NCBI GenBank assembly: GCA_023511655.1
Contig: JAIMBB010000015.1
Location: forward strand, 1-43,568
From: Anaerolineae bacterium
GTDB lineage: Bacteria > Chloroflexota > Anaerolineae > J036 > Brachytrichaceae
Direction of reading: 5' to 3'
Length of the DNA: 43,568 nt
Of this stretch, positions 17,175-25,558 are shown piece by piece. The notes below the pieces were generated by a model. That model did not search any database. It saw only the letters and a program-made list of their open reading frames with translations, and was not told the DNA's origin. The first letter of the stretch is position 1. Every line of letters starts with the position of its first letter. The position numbers and the translations under genes are program-made.

Positions 17175-18266
17175 TTAGCCCTCGGAGAACGCTTTTGGCC
17201 AGTTGCGGCGCACCCAGTCCAGCGCTATTTGCAGCTTATCAGACCTGGCCGCCTCCACTGCGCTGGCGCGGCAGGCATCGAACAGCGCCTGGAGCTTCTC
17301 GCCGTCCACGCCGCCATAGCTGCCGATCACCACGATTTGCGTGCGCGGCTGTTGTTTTTGCCAAGGTTCGCCGATGGTCAGAGTGGCTCGCCGGCCCACC
17401 ACCTGCATCACCGCTTTGCGCTCCGGCGCTTCTTTGAGGTACACCAGCCCCTTGGCGCGGAAGATGGTGGTCGGCAGGGCATCTACCGCATCGCACAGCG
17501 CTTCATAGACCAGCGGCTCATCGGTTCGGTAGTGCCAGGTGTTGAACACCAGACTATGGTCGTGATGGTGATGGTGATCGTGGGCGTGATCGTGCTCGTC
17601 GTTCACGGGATGGGTGTGCACGTCGCGTTGAGCGCGCCGGGCCAGCTTCTCAACGGCGAATTCACCCACGCCCAGCAGAAGCTCCAGAGGCACCTGGCCG
17701 AAGGTGGTCTCCAGAATGCGCGCACGCGGCGCGACGTCGTTGATCCATTCCCTGACCTGGCAGAGTTGTTCAGGAGTGACCAGGTCTACCTTGTTCAGCA
17801 CGAGGATGTCGGCGGCGCTCACCTGATCGGCGGCCAGCAAGGCGTTGTCGTCGGTCAGGTCACGGATCTGCTCGGCATCCACCACAGTGATGATGCTGTC
17901 TACGCGCACGTAAGGGCTGAGCGCCGGCAAAAGGAACGACTGGGCCACAGCGTAGGGGTCGGAGACGCCGCTGGTCTCGATGAGGATGTATTCCGGGGTG
18001 GGTTCGCGCTGCAGCAAACTGAACACGGCCGTCAGCAAATCGTCGCGGATGGTGCAACAGATGCAGCCGTTGGCCAGGCTTACCGTTTCGCCTTCCACGC
18101 CGACGATCAACTCGGCATCAATGTTGACTGTGCCGAAGTCGTTCACCAGCACAGCCACGCGCAGGCCATGGTCGCCTTTCAGGATGCGATTCAGCAGGGT
18201 GGTCTTACCGGCCCCCAAGAAGCCGGTCAGGATGGTGATGGGTATGGGTTTGGGTTTCTTGCTCAT
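17175..18266 (-). CDS. COG0523 metallochaperone GTPase (2), His-rich
   Basis: A 363-residue G3E GTPase. Walker A is [13 protein letters not shown], the metal motif GCICC has Cys68, Cys70 and Cys71, the switch is ETSGVSDP, and the base motif is LNKVD. A dense histidine cluster (HTHPVNDEHDHAHDHHHHHD) sits between the G domain and the CobW C-terminal domain and should hold several zinc ions. The ATG at 18266 overlaps the fmdB-like stop as ATGA, indicating coupled translation, so the longer in-frame start is rejected. Role inferred: zinc transfer during starvation, as for ZNG1/YciC relatives. Confidence 0.93.
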   Translation of the reverse strand: MSKKPKPIPITILTGFLGAGKTTLLNRILKGDHGLRVAVLVNDFGTVNIDAELIVGVEGETVSLANGCICCTIRDDLLTAVFSLLQREPTPEYILIETSGVSDPYAVAQSFLLPALSPYVRVDSIITVVDAEQIRDLTDDNALLAADQVSAADILVLNKVDLVTPEQLCQVREWINDVAPRARILETTFGQVPLELLLGVGEFAVEKLARRAQRDVHTHPVNDEHDHAHDHHHHHDHSLVFNTWHYRTDEPLVYEALCDAVDALPTTIFRAKGLVYLKEAPERKAVMQVVGRRATLTIGEPWQKQQPRTQIVVIGSYGGVDGEKLQALFDACRASAVEAARSDKLQIALDWVRRNWPKAFSEG

Positions 18267-18520
18267 GAGCTTGGTGTTTGAGGAGCAGAGGCAGGCTTCG
18301 GCCGGCGGGCGGTGCAGCACGGGCAGCCGGGCGGATGAGCCGGCTTACGCCGCGTCATGTCCTTCTCTTTGCGGCCGGAGCTAACGAAGAAGTTGGCAAT
18401 CCCGCGCGCGCAGGACGTGTGGCAGATCGGGCAGAGGACGGGATCATTAGCCCTGCTGGCCGGCCTTAGTTCTTCCACCGTGACGCCACAAGAAGGGCAA
18501 GCGTAGACGTATAGTGGCAT
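18263..18520 (-). CDS. FmdB-type zinc-ribbon protein
   Basis: An 85-residue protein with the N-terminal FmdB/CxxC_CXXC_SSSS signature: MPLYVYACPSCG and later VLCPICHTSC. An additional CPCC motif sits near residues 64-67 in a Pro/Ala-rich tail. The family binds zinc and is of unknown or regulatory function. It is encoded 12 bases after the flavoprotein gene and overlaps the next GTPase gene by ATGA. A client for the neighbouring zinc GTPases is a reasonable inference, not shown. Confidence 0.85.
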   Translation of the reverse strand: MPLYVYACPSCGVTVEELRPASRANDPVLCPICHTSCARGIANFFVSSGRKEKDMTRRKPAHPPGCPCCTARRPKPASAPQTPSS

Positions 18521-18532
18521 GGCGATTCAAGC

Positions 18533-19642
18533 TTAACACGCACACGCTGCGCCGCAACACGACAAGTCGTCCAGGAACATCCCAGCTCGATAATAGAACT
18601 CCAGCGGCTTCATCTCTAGTCCCAGGCGCTGGCCAATCGCCCTGGCCACGACCGCGAAGCGCTGTCGAAACTTGTAGATGAAACAGAAGATGTGGCGGTC
18701 GTGACGCACCGACGGTCCGACCAAAAATAAGTTGGGCGTCCGCGTGGACTCATCTTCTTCACTCAGGAGCGGGTAGCCATCGTCGCGCCAGTCGAACAAA
18801 TCGGCGATCAGATGTGTGCTGCCGACGAAGCCGGTGGCCAGGATAGGCGGCGTCGCGACGGTATGCCAATCCCCATCGTCGGTGCGGATGGCGTATGTGT
18901 GATCGTGGCGAACCACCTCAACCACGCGCGTACCGCCGATCAGCTCGATGCGCTTATCCCGCAGCGCACGTTGCAGACGCTGTTGAGTAAAGGGCGACAG
19001 GCTGATGCTGGGATCGCTGTCGTCCACATCCCAGCTTGCGCGTTCGTCGAGGACGCGCACGCGCCTGCCCATGTTGGAAAGCTGTATAGCAGCATCAATG
19101 CCGCTTTCATAGCCGCCGATGACCACATATTCCTCACCTGCCAGCTCCCGCCACGACCGCACCTGCGAGTTGTGCAGGCACAGCTCCGCGCCGCGGAAGC
19201 CGTTCAGGCGCGGGTATTGGAATTCACCGGCGGCCCAGATCACGAAGTCGGCGCGCATCTGGCCGAGTGAGGTCTCCAGGATGAAGCCATCGTGATCCCG
19301 TCGTATATCGCGCACATCCACGCCAGTGTGCACCGGCAACTCGAAGTGGCGAGCAACGGCAGCCAGGTAATGCGCATAATCGGCGCCGCTCAGTCGCTCC
19401 TTGCGCAACGTGTAGGCCGGTGAAGTATCCGGGGTGATCGCGTTCAGGTCCACCAGCCCAAATGCATTGCTGTTGAACGAAGGGGTGATAAAGCGCATCT
19501 CGGCCGGCCAGCGCCTGAACGATTCGCCGATCGCGCCCCGTTCAACGATGGTGAACGGCGCCCCGATGTGCTTGAGCGCCACGCCAACGCCCACACCGGC
19601 AGCGCCAGCGCCTACAACAACGACGGAATACTCCTGCCTCAT
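18533..19642 (-). CDS. CzcO-like NAD(P)/FAD flavoprotein with Cys-rich tail
   Basis: A 369-residue flavoprotein of the COG2072 (CzcO / flavin monooxygenase-like) group. FAD binding is by VVVVGAGAAGVGVG, a second nucleotide fold is at YVVIGGYESGIDAA, and an ATG motif is at ILATGF. The protein ends SCCGAACAC, placing four cysteines (362, 363, 367, 369) in the last eight residues, a likely metal- or disulfide-forming tail. The ATG at 19642 overlaps the DsrE-like stop as ATGA, fixing the start. The operon position suggests a redox task in zinc limitation; the substrate is unknown. Confidence 0.88.
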   Translation of the reverse strand: MRQEYSVVVVGAGAAGVGVGVALKHIGAPFTIVERGAIGESFRRWPAEMRFITPSFNSNAFGLVDLNAITPDTSPAYTLRKERLSGADYAHYLAAVARHFELPVHTGVDVRDIRRDHDGFILETSLGQMRADFVIWAAGEFQYPRLNGFRGAELCLHNSQVRSWRELAGEEYVVIGGYESGIDAAIQLSNMGRRVRVLDERASWDVDDSDPSISLSPFTQQRLQRALRDKRIELIGGTRVVEVVRHDHTYAIRTDDGDWHTVATPPILATGFVGSTHLIADLFDWRDDGYPLLSEEDESTRTPNLFLVGPSVRHDRHIFCFIYKFRQRFAVVARAIGQRLGLEMKPLEFYYRAGMFLDDLSCCGAACAC

Positions 19643-20016
19643 AGCGTGATCACCTGATCTGGTGGGCTCCCGGCCAGTGCTGCGTAGAGCTGCGGGAAGC
19701 AACCCGCCACCACGCCCTCGACCAGGCCTTTGGCCTTCACCTGGCCCAGGCCGCACATCGAGAAGTCGCCTTCGGCCAGACCGCGCTCCACTGCGCAGCG
19801 GTCACATACCATGAGGAGGATGTTATGTTCTTTAGCGACCTTCGCCAGTCGCTCACCGATTGGCTCGCCCTGGCGCAGCACATACAGGTTGTCGTCGAAG
19901 AACATCATCCCCACCACCTGCGCGCCATGAATGCCTTGTTCCAGTTGAGGCAGGATCATCTTGCCCAGTTTGTAGGTGGCCGACATGTCGGTAGCGAATA
20001 CGTATGCGATTTTCAT
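19639..20016 (-). CDS. DsrE-family protein
   Basis: A 125-residue DsrE/DsrF-like protein; this fold carries or senses sulfur on cysteine. Cysteines occur at VCDRC, SMCGLG and AGCFPQ, the last being in the position typical of a persulfide-carrying cysteine. It follows the third GTPase after 47 bp of 9-nt repeat and overlaps the flavoprotein gene by ATGA. No Shine-Dalgarno precedes the ATG at 20016, as the repeat runs up to it. With the flavoprotein it may form a thiol-redox pair; inference only. Confidence 0.87.
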   Translation of the reverse strand: MKIAYVFATDMSATYKLGKMILPQLEQGIHGAQVVGMMFFDDNLYVLRQGEPIGERLAKVAKEHNILLMVCDRCAVERGLAEGDFSMCGLGQVKAKGLVEGVVAGCFPQLYAALAGSPPDQVITL

Positions 20017-20021
20017 GGTTA

Positions 20022-20111
20022 GTCAGGTCGGTTGAGTCAATCAGGTCAATCAGATCAGTTGAGTCAATCAGGTCGGTCAAGTCGGTCAGGTCGGTTGAGT
20101 GACCAAGTCGG
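20022..20111. repeat. 9-nt tandem repeat inside the zinc operon
   Basis: Ten degenerate 9-nt units such as GTCAGGTCG, GTTGAGTCA and ATCAGGTCA run from 20022 to 20111. They fill the gap between the third GTPase gene and the DsrE-like gene and run into the GTPase gene, giving its protein a C-terminal tail of [12 protein letters not shown]. The period equals that of the array at 1176-1307, and each unit keeps an invariant GTC/GAC core, though the sequences differ. Confidence 0.88.
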
Positions 20112-21305
20112 AAAGGGATCGGGAAACGAGCGCCAAGACCGGGGTCCGGCGGCTATCTCCTCATCGGCAAGCAGGCAGGAGTCCAGGACGGCCTGCACCA
20201 AATCGCGTTTAAGGTCGGTGCCGATGAACACGATCTCTTGTCGCCGGTCGCCGAATGGCTCAGTCCACCTGCTCATCACTTCGGCATGCATGCCATCTGG
20301 CCACTGGTCGCGCGGCACAGCGGCATACCAGCGGCCGGCATAGTCAATGCGCAGCAGCGCGCCAGCCTGCGACCACAGCCCGGCTTCGTCCATCCGCGAG
20401 GCCAGCCAGAAGAACCCCTTGGAGCGCACAACGCCGGTGCTGCTCCAGTCGGCATGTACTGTTTCCCACAGCCGCTGTGGGTGGAATGGCCGGCGCGCGC
20501 GGTAGACAAAGCTGCTGATGCCATATTCCTCCGTCTCCGGCACGTGCTCGCCGCGCAGTTCCTTGAGCCAACCAGGCGCTTGCGCCGCTTTGGCGAAGTC
20601 GAACAGGCCGGTGTTCAACACAGTATTCAGCGGCACACGCCCGTACTCGGCACGGATCAGGCGCGCGTCTGGATTCAGGCGGCGCAAGATGCCCTCAAGA
20701 TGATTGAGTTCTGATTCGCTCACCAAGTCGGTCTTGTTGATCACGATGACATTGGCGAACTCCACCTGATCCAGCAGCAGATCGGTAATCGTGCGCTCGT
20801 CATCGTCGGAAGCAGCCATGCCGCGCGCCTTCAGCTCCTCGGCAGCGTTGAAGTCGCGCAGGAAGTTGTAGGCATCCACCACTGTCACCATCGTGTCCAG
20901 GCGCGCAACGTCGGACAGCGAGAACCGTCTGCCTTGCTGATCCTCCAGGTCGAAGGTGAAGGTCTCGGCCACAGGGAGTGGCTCAGAGATGCCAGTGGAT
21001 TCGATTAACAAATAGTCGAACCGCCCTCCGCGGGCCAGGCGCGCGACCTCCAACAGCAGGTCTTCTCTCAACGTGCAGCAGATGCAGCCGTTGGACATTT
21101 CCACCAGCTTCTCTTCCACGCGGCTGAGTTGCGCGCCATCGCGCACGAGCTGAGCGTCAATGTTGACTTCGCTCATGTCGTTGACGATGACGGCGACGCG
21201 CAAACCCTGGCGATTGTTCAACACGTGGTTGAGCAGCGTCGTCTTCCCTGCACCCAGGAAGCCGGAGAGCACGGTGACCGGCAACTTTTGATGCGTTTCT
21301 TTCAT
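20064..21305 (-). CDS. COG0523 metallochaperone GTPase (3), long form
   Basis: A 413-residue G3E GTPase of the longer ZigA/YciC-like type. Walker A is [13 protein letters not shown], the metal site GCICC has Cys74, Cys76 and Cys77, the switch is ESTGISEP, and the base motif is INKTD. The C-terminal CobW domain is long, with [14 protein letters not shown] and [14 protein letters not shown]. It lacks the His-rich loop of the other two. The ATG at 21305 overlaps the znuB stop as ATGA, so longer upstream starts are rejected. It is encoded directly after the transporter genes. The last residues come from the 9-nt repeat. Confidence 0.93.
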   Translation of the reverse strand: MKETHQKLPVTVLSGFLGAGKTTLLNHVLNNRQGLRVAVIVNDMSEVNIDAQLVRDGAQLSRVEEKLVEMSNGCICCTLREDLLLEVARLARGGRFDYLLIESTGISEPLPVAETFTFDLEDQQGRRFSLSDVARLDTMVTVVDAYNFLRDFNAAEELKARGMAASDDDERTITDLLLDQVEFANVIVINKTDLVSESELNHLEGILRRLNPDARLIRAEYGRVPLNTVLNTGLFDFAKAAQAPGWLKELRGEHVPETEEYGISSFVYRARRPFHPQRLWETVHADWSSTGVVRSKGFFWLASRMDEAGLWSQAGALLRIDYAGRWYAAVPRDQWPDGMHAEVMSRWTEPFGDRRQEIVFIGTDLKRDLVQAVLDSCLLADEEIAAGPRSWRSFPDPFPTWSLNRPDRLDRPD

Positions 21306-22141
21306 CTTTGCGTCGTTCTCCTGCATTCGTGAATGGTGCGGATGACCCAAACCAGCAAAAAGATGGCGATGCAAATCAGCACGATTGCTGCCCCCGAAGC
21401 GACATCCAGGTGATAGGACACGAGCAAGCCGGTCAGCGACGAGATCACAGCAATCAGCGTCGCCAGCGCCATCATGGCCGGCAGTCGTTTGGTCAGCAGC
21501 GAGGCTGTAGCCGCCGGCACGATCAACAGCGCGCTGGTGAGCACGACCCCCACCGCCTGGATCGCGCCCACCACCGCCAGCGCCATCAACGCCAGCAGGG
21601 CATAGCGCAATGCGTCCGGCCGCAGACCGATCACCTGAGCGTGGATAGGATCGAACGAAGTCAGCTCCAGCTCTTTGTGCAGCAGGACGAGCACAACGAT
21701 GATGACCAGGGCGAGCGCAGCAAACAAGCGCAGTTGATCGTCGGTGACGCCGATGATGTAGCCGAAGAGCATGTGCGAGAAATCGCGAAAGCTGCGCACG
21801 GCGCTCATCAGCAAGATGCCCAGGGCGAACATGCCGGTGAAGAGGATGCCGATAGCGGTGTCTTCGCGGATCTCGCGGCGGCGCGAGAGCCAGCCGATCC
21901 CCAGCGCAGTGATGATGCCGGCGGCCAGCGCCCCGCCGGTCATGTTCCAGCGGTTCAGATAGGCGATCACCAGCCCCGGCAGCACGGTGTGCGCCAGCGC
22001 ATCGCCGATGAAGGCCATGCGGCGCAGGACGACATACACGCCCAGCAGCGCGCACGTGGCTCCGACCAGCGCGCCGGCCAGCGCTGCTGTGCGCATGAAG
22101 TTGTATTGAAATGGCGATAGCACCCAGTCGAACGGATTCAT
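21302..22141 (-). CDS. znuB: Zinc ABC transporter permease
   Basis: A 279-residue ABC-3 family permease with eight or so membrane helices. It opens [41 protein letters not shown], the classical N-terminal block of ZnuB/MntB proteins. It carries the cytoplasmic loop that docks with ZnuC. ATGA overlaps join it to znuC upstream and to a GTPase gene downstream. Zinc specificity is inferred from the Zur-like repressor and the three COG0523 genes; manganese is the main alternative. Confidence 0.93.
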   Translation of the reverse strand: MNPFDWVLSPFQYNFMRTAALAGALVGATCALLGVYVVLRRMAFIGDALAHTVLPGLVIAYLNRWNMTGGALAAGIITALGIGWLSRRREIREDTAIGILFTGMFALGILLMSAVRSFRDFSHMLFGYIIGVTDDQLRLFAALALVIIVVLVLLHKELELTSFDPIHAQVIGLRPDALRYALLALMALAVVGAIQAVGVVLTSALLIVPAATASLLTKRLPAMMALATLIAVISSLTGLLVSYHLDVASGAAIVLICIAIFLLVWVIRTIHECRRTTQR

Positions 22142-22932
22142 GCCGTGACCTCCAACCGCCCGTTTAGTTGGGAGGCGCGTGCGTAGTGAGGATGCGCTTG
22201 ACCTGCGCCACGCGCCACCACCTGGCCATCCAGAAGGAACAGGGCATCGTCGAAGTCGGTTTGCAGGCGATCCAGGTCGTGGGTAGCCACGACCACGGTC
22301 TTCCCCTCGCGCTGCAGGTCACGCAGCACTGTCGAGACCACCTCGCGCGTGGCTGCGTCCACGGCGTTCAGCGGCTCGTCCAACAGCAACAGGTCGGCTT
22401 CCTGGGCCAGGGCGCGCGCCAGCAGCGCCCGCTGCTGCTGGCCGCCGGAGAGTTCGCCGATCTGCCGCTCGGCCAGATCGCGGATGCCCAGCCGCTCCAG
22501 CGCGGCGTCAGCCTTGCGCCAATCTTCGCGGGCGGGCCAGCGCAACCAGCCAAGGTGCGGATAACGGCCGGCAACGACCAGCCGGCGCACGCTGATTGGG
22601 AAATTCCAGTCCAGCTCGCCGCGCTGGGCCAGGTAGGCCACGCGGTGCGGAAGGCTTCCCGGCCGTGCGCCGTAGACCATCAACGAACCACCGACAACCG
22701 GCAACAGGCCGGCAGCCGATTTCAACAGCGTGGACTTGCCGGCGCCGTTGGGGCCGACCAGCGCGACGCGCGCACCTGCAGGGACCATGATCGTCACATC
22801 GCGCAGCGCCGGCTGGTCGGCGCCCGGATAGCGCACGCACAGGTCTTGCGCCGCCAAAGCCGGCGCGTCAGATGGCGAGCCGGCCGCGCGCCGGCCACCA
22901 TAGGGCAGGAACAGCCGCCGAGCGGTGTTCAT
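22138..22932 (-). CDS. znuC: Zinc ABC transporter ATPase
   Basis: A 264-residue ATPase that powers the ZnuB permease. Walker A is [11 protein letters not shown], the Q-loop is [10 protein letters not shown], the signature is LSGGQQQR, Walker B is [12 protein letters not shown] and the switch histidine is in ATHDLD. The first ~25 residues ([16 protein letters not shown]) extend past the usual ATPase start. The ATG overlaps the znuA stop by ATGA, so translation is coupled along znuA-znuC-znuB. Confidence 0.94.
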   Translation of the reverse strand: MNTARRLFLPYGGRRAAGSPSDAPALAAQDLCVRYPGADQPALRDVTIMVPAGARVALVGPNGAGKSTLLKSAAGLLPVVGGSLMVYGARPGSLPHRVAYLAQRGELDWNFPISVRRLVVAGRYPHLGWLRWPAREDWRKADAALERLGIRDLAERQIGELSGGQQQRALLARALAQEADLLLLDEPLNAVDAATREVVSTVLRDLQREGKTVVVATHDLDRLQTDFDDALFLLDGQVVARGAGQAHPHYARASQLNGRLEVTA

Positions 22933-24032
22933 TTCGACAGCGCTTCGACGATCGCACGCGCGTTGAAGCGCATCATCTCGACATACGTCGCGCCTGGGCT
23001 GCCCGGTGCGCCGAGCGCATCGGTATACAGCGACGGGCCGATCGCGACGCCGGCTTCCCGTGCCACGCGATCCACAAGCTGTGGGTTGGTGACGTTCTCC
23101 AGAAAGATCACCTTTGCGCCCTCAGCCTTGATGGCCTCGGCCAGCCTGGCGATGTCCTGCGCCGATGGCTCGCGCGCCTCGGCCGACAAGGTGCCCAGCA
23201 CCGTCCCCACCAGTTTGAAGCCATAGCGGTCAGCGAAGTAGCCCAGCGCCTCGTGCGAGGTGACCAGCTTGCGCCGGTCTTCCGGCAACTGTTCAACCAG
23301 GCCGACGATCTCCTCATCCAGCGCTTCCAGGGTAGCGATGTAGGCTTGCGCGTTGGCCGCGTAGAAATCTGCGTTAGCCGGGTCGGCCTCGCTCAGCGCC
23401 TGCGCGATGTTGCGCACCATCTGAATGGCGTTGCGCACATCCTGCCAGACATGCGGGTCGAATTCGCCGTGCTCGTGAGCATGATCGTCCGCTTTCCCTT
23501 CACCATGGCTATGGTCGGCCGCCTTGTCTCCGTCGTGGGAATGGCCCTCCTCACCGTGCTCATGACCCTCTTCGCCGTGCGCATGGTCGAACGGGCGCGG
23601 ATTGATGCCCTCGCTCAGCACGACGCGCCTGGCGCGCGAACCAGACGCTTCATATAGCCGATCCAGCCAGGTCTCGAACATCAGGCCGTTCTCGAAAATC
23701 AGTTGTGCATCGGCCAGCTTGGCGGCGTCGGATGGAGTCGGCTCGTATTCGTGCGAATCAGTCTCGCGACCGACGAGGACGAGGAGCTCGATCTTTTCGC
23801 CGGCGACGTTCTGCACCAGGTCGGCGATGATGCTAAACGTGGCGACGGCCTTGAGTCCGGGAGGTGTGGGCGTGGTCGGCGCTTCGGCAGGGATGGCGGT
23901 TGGCGCCTCGGCCGGCGGCGGGCTGGTCGGTTGTGCAGGCGCAGCGACCGGGGCCGGCGCTGCACATGCCGACATCAACAACGCCAGCGGGACGAACAAC
24001 ACTCCCGCGCTCAAAACGAACTTCCGATTCAT
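22929..24032 (-). CDS. znuA: Zinc-binding lipoprotein of ABC transporter
   Basis: A 367-residue solute-binding lipoprotein of the TroA/ZnuA family. The signal peptide ends in the lipobox LMSAC (Cys23), followed by a Pro/Ala/Thr linker to about residue 58. Metal ligands are in DSHEYEPT (His94), FDPHVW (His194) and TSHEALGYF. A His/Asp/Glu-rich loop (residues 149-190, eleven histidines) marks zinc rather than manganese proteins. The start at 24032 is set by AGGAGG nine bases upstream. First gene of the zinc operon; a Zur-type palindrome lies 47 bases upstream of the start codon. Confidence 0.95.
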   Translation of the reverse strand: MNRKFVLSAGVLFVPLALLMSACAAPAPVAAPAQPTSPPPAEAPTAIPAEAPTTPTPPGLKAVATFSIIADLVQNVAGEKIELLVLVGRETDSHEYEPTPSDAAKLADAQLIFENGLMFETWLDRLYEASGSRARRVVLSEGINPRPFDHAHGEEGHEHGEEGHSHDGDKAADHSHGEGKADDHAHEHGEFDPHVWQDVRNAIQMVRNIAQALSEADPANADFYAANAQAYIATLEALDEEIVGLVEQLPEDRRKLVTSHEALGYFADRYGFKLVGTVLGTLSAEAREPSAQDIARLAEAIKAEGAKVIFLENVTNPQLVDRVAREAGVAIGPSLYTDALGAPGSPGATYVEMMRFNARAIVEALSK

Positions 24033-24078
24033 GACGGACGAACCTCCTGAAGACATGCGAGATCGCATCTAAAAATTT

Positions 24079-24093
24079 TGAGAATGATTCTCA
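24079..24093. promoter_or_regulatory. Zur/Fur-type operator
   Basis: TGAGAATGATTCTCA is a perfect 7-1-7 palindrome, the geometry of Fur-family boxes. It lies in the AT-rich gap between divergent znuA and zur. On the znuA side it falls just downstream of TTGTTA (minus strand), a possible -35, so binding would block znuA transcription and could also tune zur. Confidence 0.82.
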
Positions 24094-24134
24094 TTAACAA
24101 TCAGAAATATACCACACTGCTCACAGAGTTGCGT

Positions 24135-24140
24135 TACAAT
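24135..24140 (+). promoter_or_regulatory. -10 element of zur
   Basis: TACAAT lies six bases before the zur ATG at 24147, so transcription should begin at or beside the start codon. No clear -35 is visible at normal spacing. Confidence 0.5.
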
Positions 24141-24146
24141 TGCTGC

Positions 24147-24578
24147 ATGCTCAAGCGCACGCTCGCCATCCAGAAAGCCCTCAGCGAGTCAGGCTACCGA
24201 ATCACCCAGCCGCGCCGAGCGGTGATCGAGGTTATCTTACGGGCGCGCCGCTCACTCAGCCCAGAGGAAGTGCTGGCGCGCGCGCGCAAAATTGATCCCA
24301 GCGTCAGTCTGGCGACGGTGTACCGCACACTGGATGTCCTCCACGAGCAAGGCCACTTAAATCGCGTGCGCATCGGCAAGAAGGGCTATGCGCTGGTATG
24401 CTCGGAAAGGGAATTGCACTTCCACCTGGTGTGCAAGCGTTGCCGCAGCGTGGTCGAATTGCAACCCGACCGATTCTCCAAAGCGCTGATGACGCAGCTC
24501 CACAACCTCGGATTTGCCTGGCAACAGAACGCCATCGAGATCATCGGCCTGTGCGCCAAGTGCAATCCGGCCGGGTGA
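24147..24578 (+). CDS. zur: Fur-family zinc-responsive repressor
   Basis: A 143-residue Fur-family regulator. The winged helix (residues 1-80) has RITQPRRAVIEVI and SLATVYRTLDVL. The dimerisation half has HFHLVCKRC (Cys96, Cys99) and CAKC (Cys136, Cys139), the structural zinc site. Divergent placement to znuA with a palindromic operator between them is the basis for calling it Zur rather than Fur or PerR. The start is the ATG at 24147, just past a -10-like TACAAT; in-frame starts farther upstream would lie inside the promoter and operator. It should repress the zinc operon and perhaps itself when zinc is plentiful. Confidence 0.9.
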   Translation: MLKRTLAIQKALSESGYRITQPRRAVIEVILRARRSLSPEEVLARARKIDPSVSLATVYRTLDVLHEQGHLNRVRIGKKGYALVCSERELHFHLVCKRCRSVVELQPDRFSKALMTQLHNLGFAWQQNAIEIIGLCAKCNPAG

Positions 24579-24596
24579 AGTACGATTGGCGCCATC

Positions 24597-25538
24597 ATGG
24601 CCGAACTGCATACCGTCTTTGGCGCGTCAGGCGCGCTTGGCTCCGCCGTTGTCTATCACCTCGAAGCCGAAGGATTGCCCATCCGGGCCGTCGCACGCGA
24701 TGCAACGAAAGCGGCCGAGATGCTCCCAGAAGGCATCGAGATCGTCACCTGCGATGCCACCGACCCGGCGAGCGTGATCGAGGCCTGTCGCGGTTCCAGC
24801 GTAATTTACAACTGTCTCTACGTCGGCGACCAGATGAAGGAAGTGACAGGACACCTGCTGGCCGGTGCGCGCGAAGCCGGCGCACGGCTGGTGCATCCCA
24901 GCAACGCCCTGGTCTACGGGCCGCTACAGCAGGTGCCGGCCAAAGAAGACCACCCCCACGCCGCGAACACGCGCCGAGGCATCATGCGCAAAGAGACCGA
25001 GGCGATGCTGATGGAGGCGCATGCCAGAGGCGAGGTGCCGGTGGTCATCCCACGTCTGTCCACGTTTTACGGCGCGCATGTGCACGGCACGTTCATGAGC
25101 ATGATCTTCGAGGCAGCTTACCAAGGGCACAAGGCGCTATGGTTCGGCCGGCTGGACGTGCTGCACGACCTGATCTATTTGCCCGATGCGGCGGCCGCCT
25201 GCGTGCTGCTGGCATTGAACGACGACGCCTACGGCCAGGTGTGGCACGTACCCGGCGCTGGCCCACTTACCGGCGAGGATTTCATCCGGCGCGTGTTCAA
25301 AGCCTATGGCAAAGTGCCCAAAATCGGCGCGCGCGGGCGCTTGTTCTTCCAGTTGGCTGGCATGGTCGCTCCGCGCGTCAACGACATGGCCGAGGTGCTA
25401 TACCAGTTCGAGCAACCGTTCGTCATGGATGGCTCGAAGTTCAGCGCGGCGTATCCCAGCTTCGAATACACCCCGCACGACCTCGGCATCCAGGATACAG
25501 TGAACTGGTATCGCGATTATTTCAACGCGGGCGAGTAA
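24597..25538 (+). CDS. Extended SDR / NAD-dependent epimerase-like protein
   Basis: A 313-residue Rossmann protein of the epimerase/dehydratase superfamily. The nucleotide motif FGASGALGSAV and CDATDPASV are present, as are PSNALVYGP and PRLSTFYG blocks. The usual YxxxK catalytic pair is not seen: the expected region reads RRGIMRKETE with glycine at the tyrosine position, so it may be non-catalytic or use another residue. It starts 18 bases after zur on the same strand and may be cotranscribed. The substrate is unknown. Confidence 0.82.
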   Translation: MAELHTVFGASGALGSAVVYHLEAEGLPIRAVARDATKAAEMLPEGIEIVTCDATDPASVIEACRGSSVIYNCLYVGDQMKEVTGHLLAGAREAGARLVHPSNALVYGPLQQVPAKEDHPHAANTRRGIMRKETEAMLMEAHARGEVPVVIPRLSTFYGAHVHGTFMSMIFEAAYQGHKALWFGRLDVLHDLIYLPDAAAACVLLALNDDAYGQVWHVPGAGPLTGEDFIRRVFKAYGKVPKIGARGRLFFQLAGMVAPRVNDMAEVLYQFEQPFVMDGSKFSAAYPSFEYTPHDLGIQDTVNWYRDYFNAGE

Positions 25539-25558
25539 CCCGATGCAGCGATGGCCGA

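Noticed and set aside
20022-20111. CRISPR array or protein-coding Asp/Leu repeat gene
   Set aside because: No spacers, and the frame across it has no start signals apart from the GTPase tail.
21306-22055. An N-terminal extension of the third GTPase through the znuB region
   Set aside because: The extra residues are a frame-shifted reading of znuB; the ATGA overlap at 21302-21305 marks the real start.
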